Of a stretch of DNA of 64,000 nt, positions 44,894 through 55,377 are shown in pieces. How positions within the stretch are numbered: position 1 is the first letter of the stretch; every line of letters starts with the position of its first letter. The notes below the pieces were generated by a model, which saw nothing but the letters and a program-made list of their open reading frames with translations, was not told where the DNA came from and made no database searches. Position numbers and translations under genes: made by a program. Origin of the DNA: Calditerrivibrio nitroreducens DSM 19672 (GTDB lineage: Bacteria > Chrysiogenota > Deferribacteres > Deferribacterales > Calditerrivibrionaceae); contig NC_014758.1 in NCBI RefSeq assembly GCF_000183405.1, positions 868,001 to 932,000 on the forward strand, in the 5' to 3' direction.

Positions 44894-46099
44894 ATGAAAG
44901 CTTTGGATATTTTTAAAAGGTTTCTTTTGAATCTTGTTCTTACCTTCTTTTATATGGTTAGCAATGATATTCTTCTTTTCAATGCTGCGATTACCTATTA
45001 TGCTCTTTTGTCGTTTATCCCTATGTTGTTGATTTTTGGATTGGTCCTGAGGAAGATTTTTCTGTATTTCCCCCAGTCTGTTCGGTATTTTGAAGAGATG
45101 ATGGGGACGGTAGATATTGAAATGCTTGAATATGTTAATATATTAGGGCTAATAAAGGAGTCTAATGTCGCTGGGTTCGGTATATTCGGTATTCTTTCGA
45201 TCTTTTTGACGTCAACAATCTTTTTGAGGTCCATAAATACCGTTTTCAAAAAAATATTTAGAATTAAGTCAGTAAAGGAAACGATTTTGCATAGTCTCAT
45301 GCCATTCTTTGTTTATTTTTCATTTTTAGTGATTATAATCATTCTTTTATTGTCAAAAGTCGCACTATTATTTCTGGAAAACTTTTTGGTGTTTTATGTT
45401 GATATCGATCTTTCATATCCCATTTTGATTCTTGAGAAATTTTCTTTTTTACCTTTATTGTTTTTTCTTACACTGCTTTCGATCTCTTATCATTTTCTGT
45501 CATTGAGAAGATTAAGCTGGATCGATTCTATAAAACTATCTCTTCTTTTCGGATTTACGATCTATTGCTTTAATATTGCATTTAAGTATTTTTACAATAT
45601 CTCTTTTTATAATGCAGTTTATGGTGCTTTAAGTTCCTTGATCATCACTCTTGCTTATGTTTATATCTTTTTTCTCTCTTTTCTTTTCTGGTCTCAGTAC
45701 GGTTTTGTGAAGAATAATTATAAAGGTGTTTTAATAAGGATTTTATTTGAAAGTGCGTTTAATAATCCAAAATCTTTTTTGGTGAAGTTTTTCATGATGA
45801 TACTTAAAGATAGAGCTTTTTTCGGTAAATCTGTTACTGTAGAAATTTTAAAAACTAATTACGATTATGCCATCCTATTGGATGGAACACTTGAGCTGGT
45901 TGACGATAATGGTTTGTCTATATATCTATCAAAATATGATTTTTTTAAGATTAATGATATATCTGGAAATGTAAATTTTATCCCTTCTGAGGATTGCATT
46001 ATTTTAATTTTCGATCAAGAAGAAAAACTTTTTCTGGAAAATGATTCTTCTGCTGCATCGGCTATTTTTAAATCAAGTGAAAAGGTACTTATCTTATAA
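44894..46099 (+). CDS. YihY/BrkB family membrane protein
   Basis: This 401-residue inner-membrane protein has an N-terminal YihY/UPF0761 domain of about six helices, with the family start FNAAITYYALLSFIPMLLIF and the SLIITLAYVYIFFLSFLFWS segment near 255-275. A soluble tail of about 120 residues follows that is longer than in short members and unlike anything I know. The family is sometimes annotated as ribonuclease BN, an error carried over from an old assignment. The role is unknown. The start is fixed by the conserved N-terminus even though no Shine-Dalgarno sequence is present. Confidence 0.88.
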   Translation: MKALDIFKRFLLNLVLTFFYMVSNDILLFNAAITYYALLSFIPMLLIFGLVLRKIFLYFPQSVRYFEEMMGTVDIEMLEYVNILGLIKESNVAGFGIFGILSIFLTSTIFLRSINTVFKKIFRIKSVKETILHSLMPFFVYFSFLVIIIILLLSKVALLFLENFLVFYVDIDLSYPILILEKFSFLPLLFFLTLLSISYHFLSLRRLSWIDSIKLSLLFGFTIYCFNIAFKYFYNISFYNAVYGALSSLIITLAYVYIFFLSFLFWSQYGFVKNNYKGVLIRILFESAFNNPKSFLVKFFMMILKDRAFFGKSVTVEILKTNYDYAILLDGTLELVDDNGLSIYLSKYDFFKINDISGNVNFIPSEDCIILIFDQEEKLFLENDSSAASAIFKSSEKVLIL

Positions 46100-46151
46100 T
46101 AGGATAACAGTTTTTTAATATTAATGACGTTAAAAAAAGATTCAACTTTAC

Positions 46152-46178
46152 TTGACATTATTTTATTATGAATATAAA
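46152..46178 (+). promoter_or_regulatory. Promoter of the hom-cimA operon
   Basis: A perfect TTGACA (46152-46157) is followed after 15 bases by TATAAA (46173-46178); an alternative -10 (TAAAAG) gives 17. The leader is about 25 bases with CCGGAGA before the ATG. Confidence 0.5.
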
Positions 46179-46209
46179 AGGTATATTTAAAATTATCCGG
46201 AGATAGCTT

Positions 46210-47535
46210 ATGTCAGACAGACGTGTTAATGTGGGTATCGTAGGTTACGGGACCGTTGGAAAAGGCACAGTTAATGTCCTTATAGATAATGCTAATGTTA
46301 TAAAAGAGAAAACCGGAATCGACATCTTTGTGAAATCAGTGGCAGATTTGAAGATTAATGAGTTTGACGACCAATTCTTAAGGAAGGTGCCGAACAAATA
46401 CACCGATGCCGATATGATAATTAATGATCCTGTTATCGATATAGTTGTGGAGCTTATAGGTGGTTATAACGCTGCTAAAAAGGTTATACTTGATGCAATT
46501 GAAAAAAAGAAACATGTGGTGACTGCAAACAAAGCCCTTCTGGCGGTTTACGGTACAGAGATTTTCAAAAAAGCTGAAGAGAAATCTGTTCAACTTGGTT
46601 TTGAAGGTAGCGTTGGTGGTGGTATCCCAATTATAAAGGTCTTAAAAGAGGATCTGGCGGCTAATAACATAAAAGAGATTTATGGCATAATTAATGGTAC
46701 CGCTAACTATATACTCACAAGAATGGAGAAAGAAGGGAAGGAGTTTGATGAGGTTTTAAAGGATGCCCAGAGACTTGGGTATGCAGAAGCTGATCCTACT
46801 TTTGACATTGAGGGGATCGATACCGCCCACAAGATTACAATTTTATCATCCATTGCTTTTAATACCATAATCCCTTTCGATAAGGTTTTTGTGGAGGGGA
46901 TTTCAAGTATAAAGCAGGTTGATATCGATTTTGCAAAAAAGTTAAATTGTAAGATCAAACTTTTGGCAATAGCTAAAAAGCATGAAAACGATATTGAGGT
47001 TAGAGTTCACCCAACGATGATACCCGAAAGGTATATCCTTTCAAAGGTTGAAAATGTGTTTAACGCCATTTATCTTGTTTCTGATAAACTGGATAGAACT
47101 ATACATTATGGTAGAGGGGCGGGTGGTTTGCCCACAGGTAGTGCGGTGGCTGGTGATATTATATCCATAGCGAGAGATATTATCTGTGGTTGTCATAAGA
47201 GGGTTCCGGTGCTTGGCTTTACTAAAGAGTACAGGTCATATTTCCCTGTAAAAAATATTGATGACATCAGGTCATCTTTTTATCTAAGGTTTATGGCTCT
47301 AGATAAGCCTGGTGTGTTATCGAAGATTGCTGGAGTTCTTGGTAAATACAATATAAGTATCAGTGCTGCTATTCAGCCGGGTGATTATTCTCCTGGTGAC
47401 GTTGTTCCGCTTGTTTTCATGACTCATGAGACTATTGGACGTCATGTTTCAGATGCCGTAAGAGAGATAGATTCTATGGAATATGTGAAAAGTAAGACCG
47501 TTGTAATACGGGTAGAAGGGGCTCATAGGGGTTGA
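46210..47535 (+). CDS. hom: Homoserine dehydrogenase
   Basis: The enzyme reduces aspartate semialdehyde to homoserine with NAD(P)H. The 441 residues show the Rossmann motif VGIVGYGTVGKGTV, the catalytic region with NGTANYILTRM and GYAEADPTFDIEGIDTAHK, and a C-terminal ACT domain (about 355-430; DKPGVLSKIAGVLGKYNISI) for feedback control by threonine. It heads an operon with the proposed homoserine kinase, lysC and cimA, and has a GGAGA ribosome binding site. It supplies threonine and methionine synthesis. Confidence 0.96.
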   Translation: MSDRRVNVGIVGYGTVGKGTVNVLIDNANVIKEKTGIDIFVKSVADLKINEFDDQFLRKVPNKYTDADMIINDPVIDIVVELIGGYNAAKKVILDAIEKKKHVVTANKALLAVYGTEIFKKAEEKSVQLGFEGSVGGGIPIIKVLKEDLAANNIKEIYGIINGTANYILTRMEKEGKEFDEVLKDAQRLGYAEADPTFDIEGIDTAHKITILSSIAFNTIIPFDKVFVEGISSIKQVDIDFAKKLNCKIKLLAIAKKHENDIEVRVHPTMIPERYILSKVENVFNAIYLVSDKLDRTIHYGRGAGGLPTGSAVAGDIISIARDIICGCHKRVPVLGFTKEYRSYFPVKNIDDIRSSFYLRFMALDKPGVLSKIAGVLGKYNISISAAIQPGDYSPGDVVPLVFMTHETIGRHVSDAVREIDSMEYVKSKTVVIRVEGAHRG

Positions 47536-47536
47536 T

Positions 47537-48703
47537 ATGAAATATTTTGTGCTTTTGTGTGATGGAATGAGTGATTATGAGATACCCGAGCTGGGTAATA
47601 AAACAATACTCGAATTTGCCAATACTTCAAATTTTGATTTGATCGCTAAAGATGGCTGCTGCGGTTTTATAAAGACCACTCCAGATGGGATGTATCCAGG
47701 TAGTGATATATGTAATTTATCAATTTTTGGGTATAATCCTGCGGAGGTTTACACCGGGAGAAGTCCAATAGAGGCTGCAAGTATTGGGGTGGAGCTTGGA
47801 GAAAATGATTTCGCCTTCAGGTGCAATCTTGTTACCCTATCTGATGATGGTGAGGTCATGGAGGATTTTACCGCTCATCACATAGATAACGATACTGCAA
47901 GAGGTATCATTTATAAATTACAGGAAGAGTTTAAAGATGATTCCATAGAGTTTTATGCCGGGGTAGGGTACAGGAATCTTATGGTGATAAGAAATGCCGA
48001 TTTTAGGCTAAAAACTACACCACCCCATGATATTATTGGAAAAGAGATCGATGATTACCTCCCTAAAGGAGAGGGTACTGATATCATTCTTAATATTATG
48101 AAAAGAGGTGCTGAGGTTGTAAAATCGGTTAAAAGTTCCGCCAATGCTATATGGCTTTGGGGGGAAGGGAAGAAACCATCTTTGAAAAGTTTTAAATCGG
48201 TGTACGGACTTGATGGGGCTGTTATTTCTGCAGTTGACCTTGTAAGGGGAATTGGTAAGCTTGCGGGGATGAAGGTGATAGATGTACCCGGTGCTACAGG
48301 CTTTATAGATACAAATTATGAGGGTAAAGCTCAGTATGCCATAGAAGCTTTGAAAGAGTGTGATTACGTATTTGTGCACGTGGAGGCACCGGATGAGTCC
48401 GGCCACATGGGGAGAATTGATCTAAAAGTAAAATCTGTGGAGGATATAAATAGCAGGATGTTACCTATTATCATGGAAGGGCTAAAATCTTTTGGGGATT
48501 ATAGAATACTTATTACTCCGGATCACCCAACGCCCATCTCCCTCAGAACCCATGCGGCAGAGCTTGTCCCTGCAATCATAGCTGGAACCGGCGTGGTACC
48601 GGATAAGAATAGTTGTTATAATGAAAAGTTGAGTCCATCTTTCATAATAAATGATGGTTATAAGATAGCAGAATATTTTATAAAGAGCAGGTCTATTGGA
48701 TAA
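47537..48703 (+). CDS. Proposed homoserine kinase (cofactor-independent phosphoglycerate mutase family)
   Basis: This 388-residue protein belongs to the alkaline-phosphatase-like ApgM family. Metal and active-site segments are visible: LLCDGMSDYEIPELGNKT at the start, PGSDICNLSIFGYNP with the nucleophilic Ser, HVEAPDESGHMG and ITPDHPTPISLRTHA. A subgroup of this family found beside homoserine dehydrogenase genes is annotated as proposed homoserine kinase (TIGR02535). The position here between hom and lysC, one base after hom, supports that reading over a glycolytic role. No GHMP-type ThrB gene is seen in the window. Confidence 0.88.
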   Translation: MKYFVLLCDGMSDYEIPELGNKTILEFANTSNFDLIAKDGCCGFIKTTPDGMYPGSDICNLSIFGYNPAEVYTGRSPIEAASIGVELGENDFAFRCNLVTLSDDGEVMEDFTAHHIDNDTARGIIYKLQEEFKDDSIEFYAGVGYRNLMVIRNADFRLKTTPPHDIIGKEIDDYLPKGEGTDIILNIMKRGAEVVKSVKSSANAIWLWGEGKKPSLKSFKSVYGLDGAVISAVDLVRGIGKLAGMKVIDVPGATGFIDTNYEGKAQYAIEALKECDYVFVHVEAPDESGHMGRIDLKVKSVEDINSRMLPIIMEGLKSFGDYRILITPDHPTPISLRTHAAELVPAIIAGTGVVPDKNSCYNEKLSPSFIINDGYKIAEYFIKSRSIG

Positions 48704-48713
48704 GGAGGCTTAA

Positions 48714-49943
48714 ATGAGCTTGGTAGTTATGAAGTTTGGTGGTACCAGTGTTGGCTCCATCGAAAGGATCAAGAATGTGGCCAGGATTGCAGTTAAAAAG
48801 AAAGAAGAGGGGCATGATGTGGTTGTGGTTTCTTCTGCAATGGCAGGGGAAACAGACAGGCTTATCAATCTTCTTAAGGAGATTTCCCCAAAGTATGACT
48901 TAAGAGAGTACGACCAGCTTGTTTCCACAGGAGAGACGGCCGCAATCCCATTGGTTACTCAGGCTATTAAAGAGTTGGGTCATGATGCAATATCTTTTAC
49001 CGGTTTTCAGATAGGTATGATCACAGACGGAGCACACTCCAAAGCACGTATCGTAAAGATAACAGCGGAGAGAATTTTCAAAGCTCTAAAAGAAGGTAAG
49101 ATTTGTGTTGTGGCTGGTTTCCAGGGTATTTTTCCTGAAACAGGTGATATCACCACACTTGGAAGAGGTGGATCTGACACCACTGCTGTGGCTATTGCTG
49201 CCGCAATAAATGCCGATGTATGTGAAATTTATACCGATGTTGATGGGGTTTACACTGCAGACCCAAGGATCGTGAAAAATGCTAAAAAACTTGACAGAAT
49301 CTCTTATGAAGAGATGCTTGAGCTTGCCTCTCTGGGGGCTAAAGTTTTACAATCAAGATCTGTTGAGCTCGGAATGAAGTATAATGTACCTATTTTAGTT
49401 TTATCATCAATTGAAGATAAACCAGGAACTTTAGTAGTTAAGGAGGATAAAGATATGGAAAAAGTTATTGTTTCAGGTGTTACTGCTGATAAGAATCAGG
49501 CAAAGATTACAATAGTAGGTGTACCAGACAGACCAGGTATTGCAGCTGAAATATTTGGAAAATTGGCTGAGGCAAACATAAATGTAGATATGATTATTCA
49601 AAATGTTGGGCTTGATGGAAAGACAGATCTTTCCTTTACTGTGGCAAAAACAGACCTTTTAAGGGCAATAGATGCATGTGAAGCTGTGAAAACCTCAATT
49701 GGTGCATCAAAGGTTGTAAGCGATGAAAATATTGCGAAGGTGTCCATTGTTGGTGTTGGTATGAAGAGTCATGCAGGGGTGGCTGCGAAGATGTTTAAAC
49801 TTCTTTCTGAAAATAATATAAACATTCAGATGATCTCCACAAGTGAAATTAAAATCTCATGCGTAATTGACGAGAAATTTGCTGAACTTGCCGTGAGAGT
49901 ATTACATGAAAAATTTGTGGAGGAAGGAGATAATGTCTCGTAA
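48714..49943 (+). CDS. lysC: Aspartate kinase
   Basis: The enzyme phosphorylates aspartate, the first step to lysine, threonine and methionine. The 409 residues start with the kinase motif [12 protein letters not shown] and continue with [19 protein letters not shown]. Two C-terminal ACT domains (about 265-405; [20 protein letters not shown] and [16 protein letters not shown]) mediate feedback control. Length and domains fit the monofunctional Lys/Thr-sensitive type. AAGGAGG precedes the ATG. Its end overlaps the cimA start by 11 bases. Confidence 0.96.
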   Translation: MSLVVMKFGGTSVGSIERIKNVARIAVKKKEEGHDVVVVSSAMAGETDRLINLLKEISPKYDLREYDQLVSTGETAAIPLVTQAIKELGHDAISFTGFQIGMITDGAHSKARIVKITAERIFKALKEGKICVVAGFQGIFPETGDITTLGRGGSDTTAVAIAAAINADVCEIYTDVDGVYTADPRIVKNAKKLDRISYEEMLELASLGAKVLQSRSVELGMKYNVPILVLSSIEDKPGTLVVKEDKDMEKVIVSGVTADKNQAKITIVGVPDRPGIAAEIFGKLAEANINVDMIIQNVGLDGKTDLSFTVAKTDLLRAIDACEAVKTSIGASKVVSDENIAKVSIVGVGMKSHAGVAAKMFKLLSENNINIQMISTSEIKISCVIDEKFAELAVRVLHEKFVEEGDNVS

Positions 49944-51510
49944 GATATATCTTTATGATACAACATTAAGGGATGGAACTCAGGCGGAGGATGTAAACTT
50001 TACCGTACAGGATAAGGTTAGAATTGCTGAAGCTCTGGTGGATTTTGGTATAGATTATATAGAGGGTGGTTGGCCTGGATCCAACCCCCGTGATATAGAT
50101 TTTTTTAACGAAGTAAAGAAATCTAAAAAAGCCGCAGGTTATGTTGCTGCTTTTGGTAGCACCAGAAGAGCAAAACTATCCTGTGATAGTGATGATAATA
50201 TTCAGGCTTTACTTCAAAGTGGTGCCCCAACAGTAACGATTTTTGGTAAGACCTGGGATTTGCATGTAAGAGAGGCTCTAAAGATATCCCTGGAAGCAAA
50301 TCTTGAAATTATTTTTGACTCACTTTCCTATCTCAAAAAAAGAGTAGGCACAGTATTCTATGATGCGGAGCATTTCTTCGATGGTTATAAGGCCAACTCC
50401 GAATATGCCATAAAAACGTTAAAAGCTGCCATTGAGGCCAAAGCAGACTGTCTTGTACTCTGTGATACTAATGGTGGTACTATGCCGGATGAGCTTGTGG
50501 AAATAATCAATAATGTGAAAAAAGAGATAGGTGATTACCCACTTGGTATCCATTGTCATAACGATAGTGAGTGTGCTGTGGCTAATTCTATATTAGCTGT
50601 GAAAAATGGAATAGTACATGTACAGGGTACTATAAATGGCTATGGGGAAAGATGTGGGAATGCAAATCTCTGCTCCATCATTCCAAACCTGCAATTAAAA
50701 TATGGCTATCAATGTGTAAGTGAAGATCAGCTAAAAAAACTTGTGAAGATTTCAAGGCTGGTTAATGAATTAGGGAACTTAAAACATAACATCCATCAGC
50801 CTTACGTTGGTAGGTCTGCTTTTGCCCACAAAGGTGGTGTGCATGTAAGTGCGATACTCAAAAATTCCAGGACTTACGAGCATATCGAACCAGAATTGGT
50901 GGGGAACAAGCAAAGAGTACTTATATCTGATCTTTCTGGTAAGAGCAACCTTATTTATAAGGCAAGAGATTTTGGTTTGGAAATAGATCAAAACGACCCA
51001 AATCTCAACACTATTCTGGAAAAATTAAAAGAGCTTGAAAATAAAGGGTTCCAGTTTGAAGGAGCTGAGGCATCATTTGAATTGCTAGTGAGAAAAGGGC
51101 TTGGAAACTTCAGGAAGTTTTTTGATCTTTTGAGTTTCCGTGTTATCGATGAAAAAAGAAGTGCTCTTGAGCCACCTTTTGCTGAGGCCACTGTGATGCT
51201 TATGGTGGGTGGTGAAATTGAACATACAGCTGCAATTGGAAATGGCCCCGTAAATGCCCTTGATCTTGCTTTGAGAAAGGCTCTGGAAAAGTTTTACCCA
51301 TCCCTTAAAACTATGGAGCTTGTGGACTTTAAGGTAAGGATACTTTCCGGGAAAGATGGAACCAAGGCTGTCACGAGAGTGTTAATAGAGTCCAAGGATG
51401 AAAAGGATATCTGGGGAACAGTGGGGGTTGCCCACAACATAATAGACGCCAGCTATCAGGCTTTGGTGGATTCTATTGAATATAAGCTTTTTAAAGATGC
51501 TTACAAATAG
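49933..51510 (+). CDS. cimA: Citramalate synthase
   Basis: The enzyme condenses pyruvate and acetyl-CoA to (R)-citramalate, the start of the threonine-independent route to isoleucine. The TIM barrel begins [20 protein letters not shown] and has the metal-binding [13 protein letters not shown]. The [10 protein letters not shown] sequence near residue 45 is typical of citramalate synthase rather than isopropylmalate synthase. A LeuA-type C-terminal regulatory domain follows (about 390-520). The ATG at 49933 has an AAGGAG ribosome binding site and lies within the end of lysC; the longer start at 49906 is rejected. The 525 residues are normal for TIGR00977. Confidence 0.95.
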   Translation: MSRKIYLYDTTLRDGTQAEDVNFTVQDKVRIAEALVDFGIDYIEGGWPGSNPRDIDFFNEVKKSKKAAGYVAAFGSTRRAKLSCDSDDNIQALLQSGAPTVTIFGKTWDLHVREALKISLEANLEIIFDSLSYLKKRVGTVFYDAEHFFDGYKANSEYAIKTLKAAIEAKADCLVLCDTNGGTMPDELVEIINNVKKEIGDYPLGIHCHNDSECAVANSILAVKNGIVHVQGTINGYGERCGNANLCSIIPNLQLKYGYQCVSEDQLKKLVKISRLVNELGNLKHNIHQPYVGRSAFAHKGGVHVSAILKNSRTYEHIEPELVGNKQRVLISDLSGKSNLIYKARDFGLEIDQNDPNLNTILEKLKELENKGFQFEGAEASFELLVRKGLGNFRKFFDLLSFRVIDEKRSALEPPFAEATVMLMVGGEIEHTAAIGNGPVNALDLALRKALEKFYPSLKTMELVDFKVRILSGKDGTKAVTRVLIESKDEKDIWGTVGVAHNIIDASYQALVDSIEYKLFKDAYK

Positions 51511-51542
51511 TGATATTTAAGTGTAGTTTTTAAATTTTAAAG

Positions 51543-51567
51543 AAAGGCGGGTTACCCCGCCTTTTTT
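51543..51567. terminator. Bidirectional terminator between cimA and aspS
   Basis: A 9-base-pair GC-rich stem (51543-51551 with 51556-51564) with a TTAC loop is followed by T residues and preceded by A residues. It overlaps the last bases of aspS on the other strand. Confidence 0.88.
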
Positions 51568-53356
51568 ATTTCTCTTCTATTATGTCAAGCTTTATGCTGA
51601 GTTCTTTTAACTGTTTTGCATCCACCTTGTTTGGGGCATCACTCATAAGACATGTGGCTTTCTGGGTTTTTGGGAAAGCTATAACATCCCTGATGGAATC
51701 CGCACCGGCCAAAATAGATGCTATCCTGTCCACTCCAAAAGCAATACCACCGTGGGGAGGGGTGCCATATCTCAGTGCTTCAATGAAAAACCCAAATTTT
51801 AGATCGCATTCCTCTTTTGTAAGTCCTAATATATTAAACATCTTCTCCTGAATATCGCTTCTATGGATCCTGATACTTCCTCCGCCTATTTCAGATCCGT
51901 TAAGTACCAGGTCATAGGCTTTTGCCCTTATCTTGAGAGGATCGGTGTCGAAGAGGGGGATATCTTCGTCCACAGGTGCCGTAAATGGGTGATGCACTGC
52001 AGCATATCTTTTTTCCTCTTTGTCCCATTCCAGAAGCGGGAAGTCGATAACCCATGTGAAGTTGTACTTGTTTTTATCAATCAATCCAAGCCTTCTTCCA
52101 AGCTCAAGACGAACTTTTGACATAAATAGATTTACAGTCGATTTTTCCCCTGCACCAAAGAATACAATATCTCCAACTTTCGCATCCATAGTATCAAGAA
52201 TCCTGTGGGTGAGCTGTTCACCTAAAAACTTGATTATAGGAGATTGTAGCCCATCTTCATTGATTTTTATATAGGCCAAACCTTTTGCCCCAAGGGAAAC
52301 CGCATAGTCTGTTATTTCATCGATCTCTTTTCTGCTAAATTTACCAGCACCTTTCGCATTGATGGCCTTTACTATGCCACCTTCTTTAATTGCATCTGTA
52401 AACACTTTAAATTCACAGTCTTTTACAAGATCGTTTATGGTCTTGGTAAAAAGCTCAAACCTTGTATCGGGTGCGTCGTGGCTGTACTTTTCCATTGCTT
52501 CGGCATATGTCATAACAGGAAAGGGTCTCTGTACTGTTATCCCTGCAACTTTTTGGAATATCTCAACAAATAGCCCTTCAATAAGGTCCATAAGATCCTG
52601 TCTGTCGATAAAAGACATCTCCATATCAAGCTGGGTAAATTCAGGTTGTCTGTCAGCTCTTAAATCCTCATCCCTAAAGCATCTAACGATCTGAAAATAT
52701 CTATCATAGCCTGAAATCATCAAAAGCTGTTTAAACATCTGGGGTGACTGAGGTAAAGCGTAAAATTTCCCCGGATTTACTCTACTTGGGACTAGATAAT
52801 CCCTTGCCCCTTCAGGTGTACTCTTTGTGAGAAAGGGTGTTTCAATATCAAGAAAACCTTTGCCGTAGAGATACTCCCGCATTGTTCTGGTGAGATTATG
52901 CCTTAAGATGATATTTTTTTGAAGATTTGGCCTTCTAAGGTCAAGATACCTGTATTTTAACCTTACGTCTTCCCCAACGTTTGTGTTTTCTTCGATCTGG
53001 AATGGTGGAGTTTTTGCGTTATTCAGGATCTTAATTTCTTTTACAATAATTTCTATTTCACCTGTGGGTAAATTTTCATTGATAGTCCCTTCAGGTCTTT
53101 TTTCCACCTTACCTTTTACCGCCACAACATACTCGCTTCTAACAGCTTCTGCTATTGAATGGGCTTCAGGACTAATTTCAGGGTTTAATACTAATTGAAG
53201 TAAACCGGTTTTATCCCTTAAATCTATGAAAATTACTCCACCATGGTCCCTTCTTCTATGTACCCAACCCATTACACAGATATCTTCACCTGTGTTTTTA
53301 CCATTTAATTCACCACAATAATGAGTTCTTCTCCAATCACCTAAAAGTGATAACAT
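51566..53356 (-). CDS. aspS: Aspartate--tRNA ligase
   Basis: This class II synthetase charges tRNA-Asp, and in some bacteria tRNA-Asn too. The 596 residues are the bacterial type: an N-terminal OB anticodon-binding domain (GWVHRRRDHGGVIFIDLRDK), catalytic motif 2 (FRDEDLRADRQPEFTQLDME), an inserted GAD domain (about 290-420) and motif 3 (GIAFGVDRIASILAG). It is the last gene of the tsaB-aspS operon, 21 bases after hisS, with an AGGAGG ribosome binding site. Discriminating or non-discriminating status cannot be told here. Confidence 0.97.
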   Translation of the reverse strand: MLSLLGDWRRTHYCGELNGKNTGEDICVMGWVHRRRDHGGVIFIDLRDKTGLLQLVLNPEISPEAHSIAEAVRSEYVVAVKGKVEKRPEGTINENLPTGEIEIIVKEIKILNNAKTPPFQIEENTNVGEDVRLKYRYLDLRRPNLQKNIILRHNLTRTMREYLYGKGFLDIETPFLTKSTPEGARDYLVPSRVNPGKFYALPQSPQMFKQLLMISGYDRYFQIVRCFRDEDLRADRQPEFTQLDMEMSFIDRQDLMDLIEGLFVEIFQKVAGITVQRPFPVMTYAEAMEKYSHDAPDTRFELFTKTINDLVKDCEFKVFTDAIKEGGIVKAINAKGAGKFSRKEIDEITDYAVSLGAKGLAYIKINEDGLQSPIIKFLGEQLTHRILDTMDAKVGDIVFFGAGEKSTVNLFMSKVRLELGRRLGLIDKNKYNFTWVIDFPLLEWDKEEKRYAAVHHPFTAPVDEDIPLFDTDPLKIRAKAYDLVLNGSEIGGGSIRIHRSDIQEKMFNILGLTKEECDLKFGFFIEALRYGTPPHGGIAFGVDRIASILAGADSIRDVIAFPKTQKATCLMSDAPNKVDAKQLKELSIKLDIIEEK

Positions 53357-53377
53357 AATATTGCCTCCTATGATCTA

Positions 53378-54622
53378 TTATGACGTTAATTTTTTTATAA
53401 TTTCCTCTTTTTTGACTTCAAATTGATCACCTGTTTTCATATCTTTTAGCTGGACGATACCCTGTTCTTTCTCTGTAGTTCCTATTATTATAACCCAATC
53501 CGCTGAAGATCTATCAGCTTTTTTAAATTGATTTTTAAAATTACCAAATTCGTAGTCAAAAGATGTTGGTATATCATTTTTTCTGAGCAATTCAATTATT
53601 TCAAAACCTTCTTTTAATGTTTCCTCAAAAAATACAACGAAAACTTTTTTGGGGCGTTCCAAAGGTGTTCCTTTTTCCATCATCAACGTTACTAGCCTGT
53701 CAACACCAATGGCGTAGCCTATACCAGGGATGTCTGGCCCTCCCAATGTTTTTATCAAACCGTCGTATCTACCACCACCCCCAACGGCACTGCTTGCCCC
53801 CAATCGGTCTGTCACAAATTCAAAGGCAGTTTTCACATAATAATCAAGACCTCTTACCATAAATGGGTCTATGTTAAATTTGATATTGAAAAATGTCAGG
53901 AATTGTTTTGTCTTTTCAAAATGTGTGCTGCATTCATCGCAGAGATGATCCACCATCTTTGGAGCATTTCGGGTGGCGGATTTGCATGTGTCTATCTTAC
54001 AGTCAAGTACCCGCAATGGGTTTCTGTTTAGTCTATTTAAACAATCATTACAGAGTTGGTCTTTTTTGTCGGTCAGATATGATATAAGCTTTTCTTTGTA
54101 AAGAGGCCGGCACTTTGGACAACCTATGGAGTTGATATTTAGTGAAACTATATCTAAAATTCCACATTCATCAAATATATCCTGCATAGTTTTAATAACT
54201 TCTGCATCCAGTGATGGTGCCGAAGAACCAAAAGCCTCTATCCCAACCTGGTAGAATTGACGAAATCGCCCTTTTTGGGGTCTTTCCCTTCTAAACATAG
54301 GTCCGTAGTAGTAGTATTTTGATATTGTGTTGCCAGTATAGAGTTTGTTTTCAATGTATCCCCTTACGATGGAAGCCGTCCCTTCTGGTCGTAAAGCAAG
54401 CCTATCCCCACCTTTATCATCAAAAACAAACATCTCTTTTTCGACTATATCAGTGGTATCCCCAATCCCTCTCTGGAAAACCTCAACTTTTTCAAGCACA
54501 GGTAATTTAAATTCGGCATAATCATATCTTTTAAACACTTTATGAAATGACATTTCAACTTTCTGCCAATAAGGGATTTCATCACCAAATATGTCCCTGA
54601 ACCCTTTAACTCTTGAGAACAA
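53378..54622 (-). CDS. hisS: Histidine--tRNA ligase
   Basis: This class II synthetase charges tRNA-His. The 414 residues begin SRVKGFRDIFGDEIPYWQKV, with motif 2 FRRERPQKGRFRQFYQVGIE, the His-specific GLDYYVKTAFEF and GGGRYDGL, and a C-terminal anticodon-binding domain from about 325. The start codon is TTG at 54622, with a perfect AGGAGG 6 bases upstream. It lies next to aspS, a common pairing. Confidence 0.96.
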   Translation of the reverse strand: MFSRVKGFRDIFGDEIPYWQKVEMSFHKVFKRYDYAEFKLPVLEKVEVFQRGIGDTTDIVEKEMFVFDDKGGDRLALRPEGTASIVRGYIENKLYTGNTISKYYYYGPMFRRERPQKGRFRQFYQVGIEAFGSSAPSLDAEVIKTMQDIFDECGILDIVSLNINSIGCPKCRPLYKEKLISYLTDKKDQLCNDCLNRLNRNPLRVLDCKIDTCKSATRNAPKMVDHLCDECSTHFEKTKQFLTFFNIKFNIDPFMVRGLDYYVKTAFEFVTDRLGASSAVGGGGRYDGLIKTLGGPDIPGIGYAIGVDRLVTLMMEKGTPLERPKKVFVVFFEETLKEGFEIIELLRKNDIPTSFDYEFGNFKNQFKKADRSSADWVIIIGTTEKEQGIVQLKDMKTGDQFEVKKEEIIKKLTS

Positions 54623-54681
54623 AAAAACCTCCTGAAAAAACTATTTTACCAATGACTCTTTTTAAAGTCAATTACAATTTC

Positions 54682-55377
54682 CTAAAAGTTTGATTTTACT
54701 ATATTAATTATTGCATTCGCTGTTTTTTCAATGTTAAATTTGTCCATATTTATAAGTGTGTGATAAAGCGTTGGGTCATCTATTTCTGCTCCATAGTAAT
54801 GTTTAATGAAATTTTTTCTTCTCTGTTCAATATCTGTTATCTTCTGCTGTGCTGTTCTGGCATCTATCTTTAGTTTTGATTGAACCCATTTTACTCTTGA
54901 CTCAAATGGGGCATACAGTCTCACGTGAAAAGTGTTGGGATGATCTTTCAGGATACATTGGGCACCTCTGCCTATAATGACGACATCCCCCTTTTGGGCC
55001 AGCTTAAAAATAACTCTTTCCACCATTTTCTGGAAAGATTCACTATCAAAAATTGGGTTATATTTGATCCCTTCGTCAAAAAGCGATTCCTCTTCCGGTA
55101 TTTCAATACATTCAGGGGTGGAGGATTTTATATATGGATCATCCTTTATAATATCACTGAATATGTTTAAATCTATATACTTAGATAGGATGGCAGAAAG
55201 ATTTGAATGGTAATCTTCATCAAAACCTTTCACTACATGTGCAGGTGTACTTGTGAGGATGGAGACGTATTGAATAATTTCGTTATTTACAAATTGATAC
55301 CCTAGAGCCTTTGCAACCCTTTCTCCTACGTATTCCCCTGAACAACCGTATTGCCTTGAAATGGTAACTATTGCCAA
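54682..55377 (-). CDS. Cytidylate kinase-like family protein
   Basis: This 231-residue protein fits the family of cytidylate kinase-like P-loop proteins (AAA_26). It opens IVTISRQYGCSGEYVGERVA, with a loose P-loop, and contains VVIIGRGAQCIL, and later helices rich in basic residues. Substrate specificity is not established; true Cmk proteins have a stricter P-loop. The start is TTG at 55377, supported by GGGAGG 6 bases upstream, and it overlaps the end of folK by 10 bases. Confidence 0.85.
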   Translation of the reverse strand: MAIVTISRQYGCSGEYVGERVAKALGYQFVNNEIIQYVSILTSTPAHVVKGFDEDYHSNLSAILSKYIDLNIFSDIIKDDPYIKSSTPECIEIPEEESLFDEGIKYNPIFDSESFQKMVERVIFKLAQKGDVVIIGRGAQCILKDHPNTFHVRLYAPFESRVKWVQSKLKIDARTAQQKITDIEQRRKNFIKHYYGAEIDDPTLYHTLINMDKFNIEKTANAIINIVKSNF

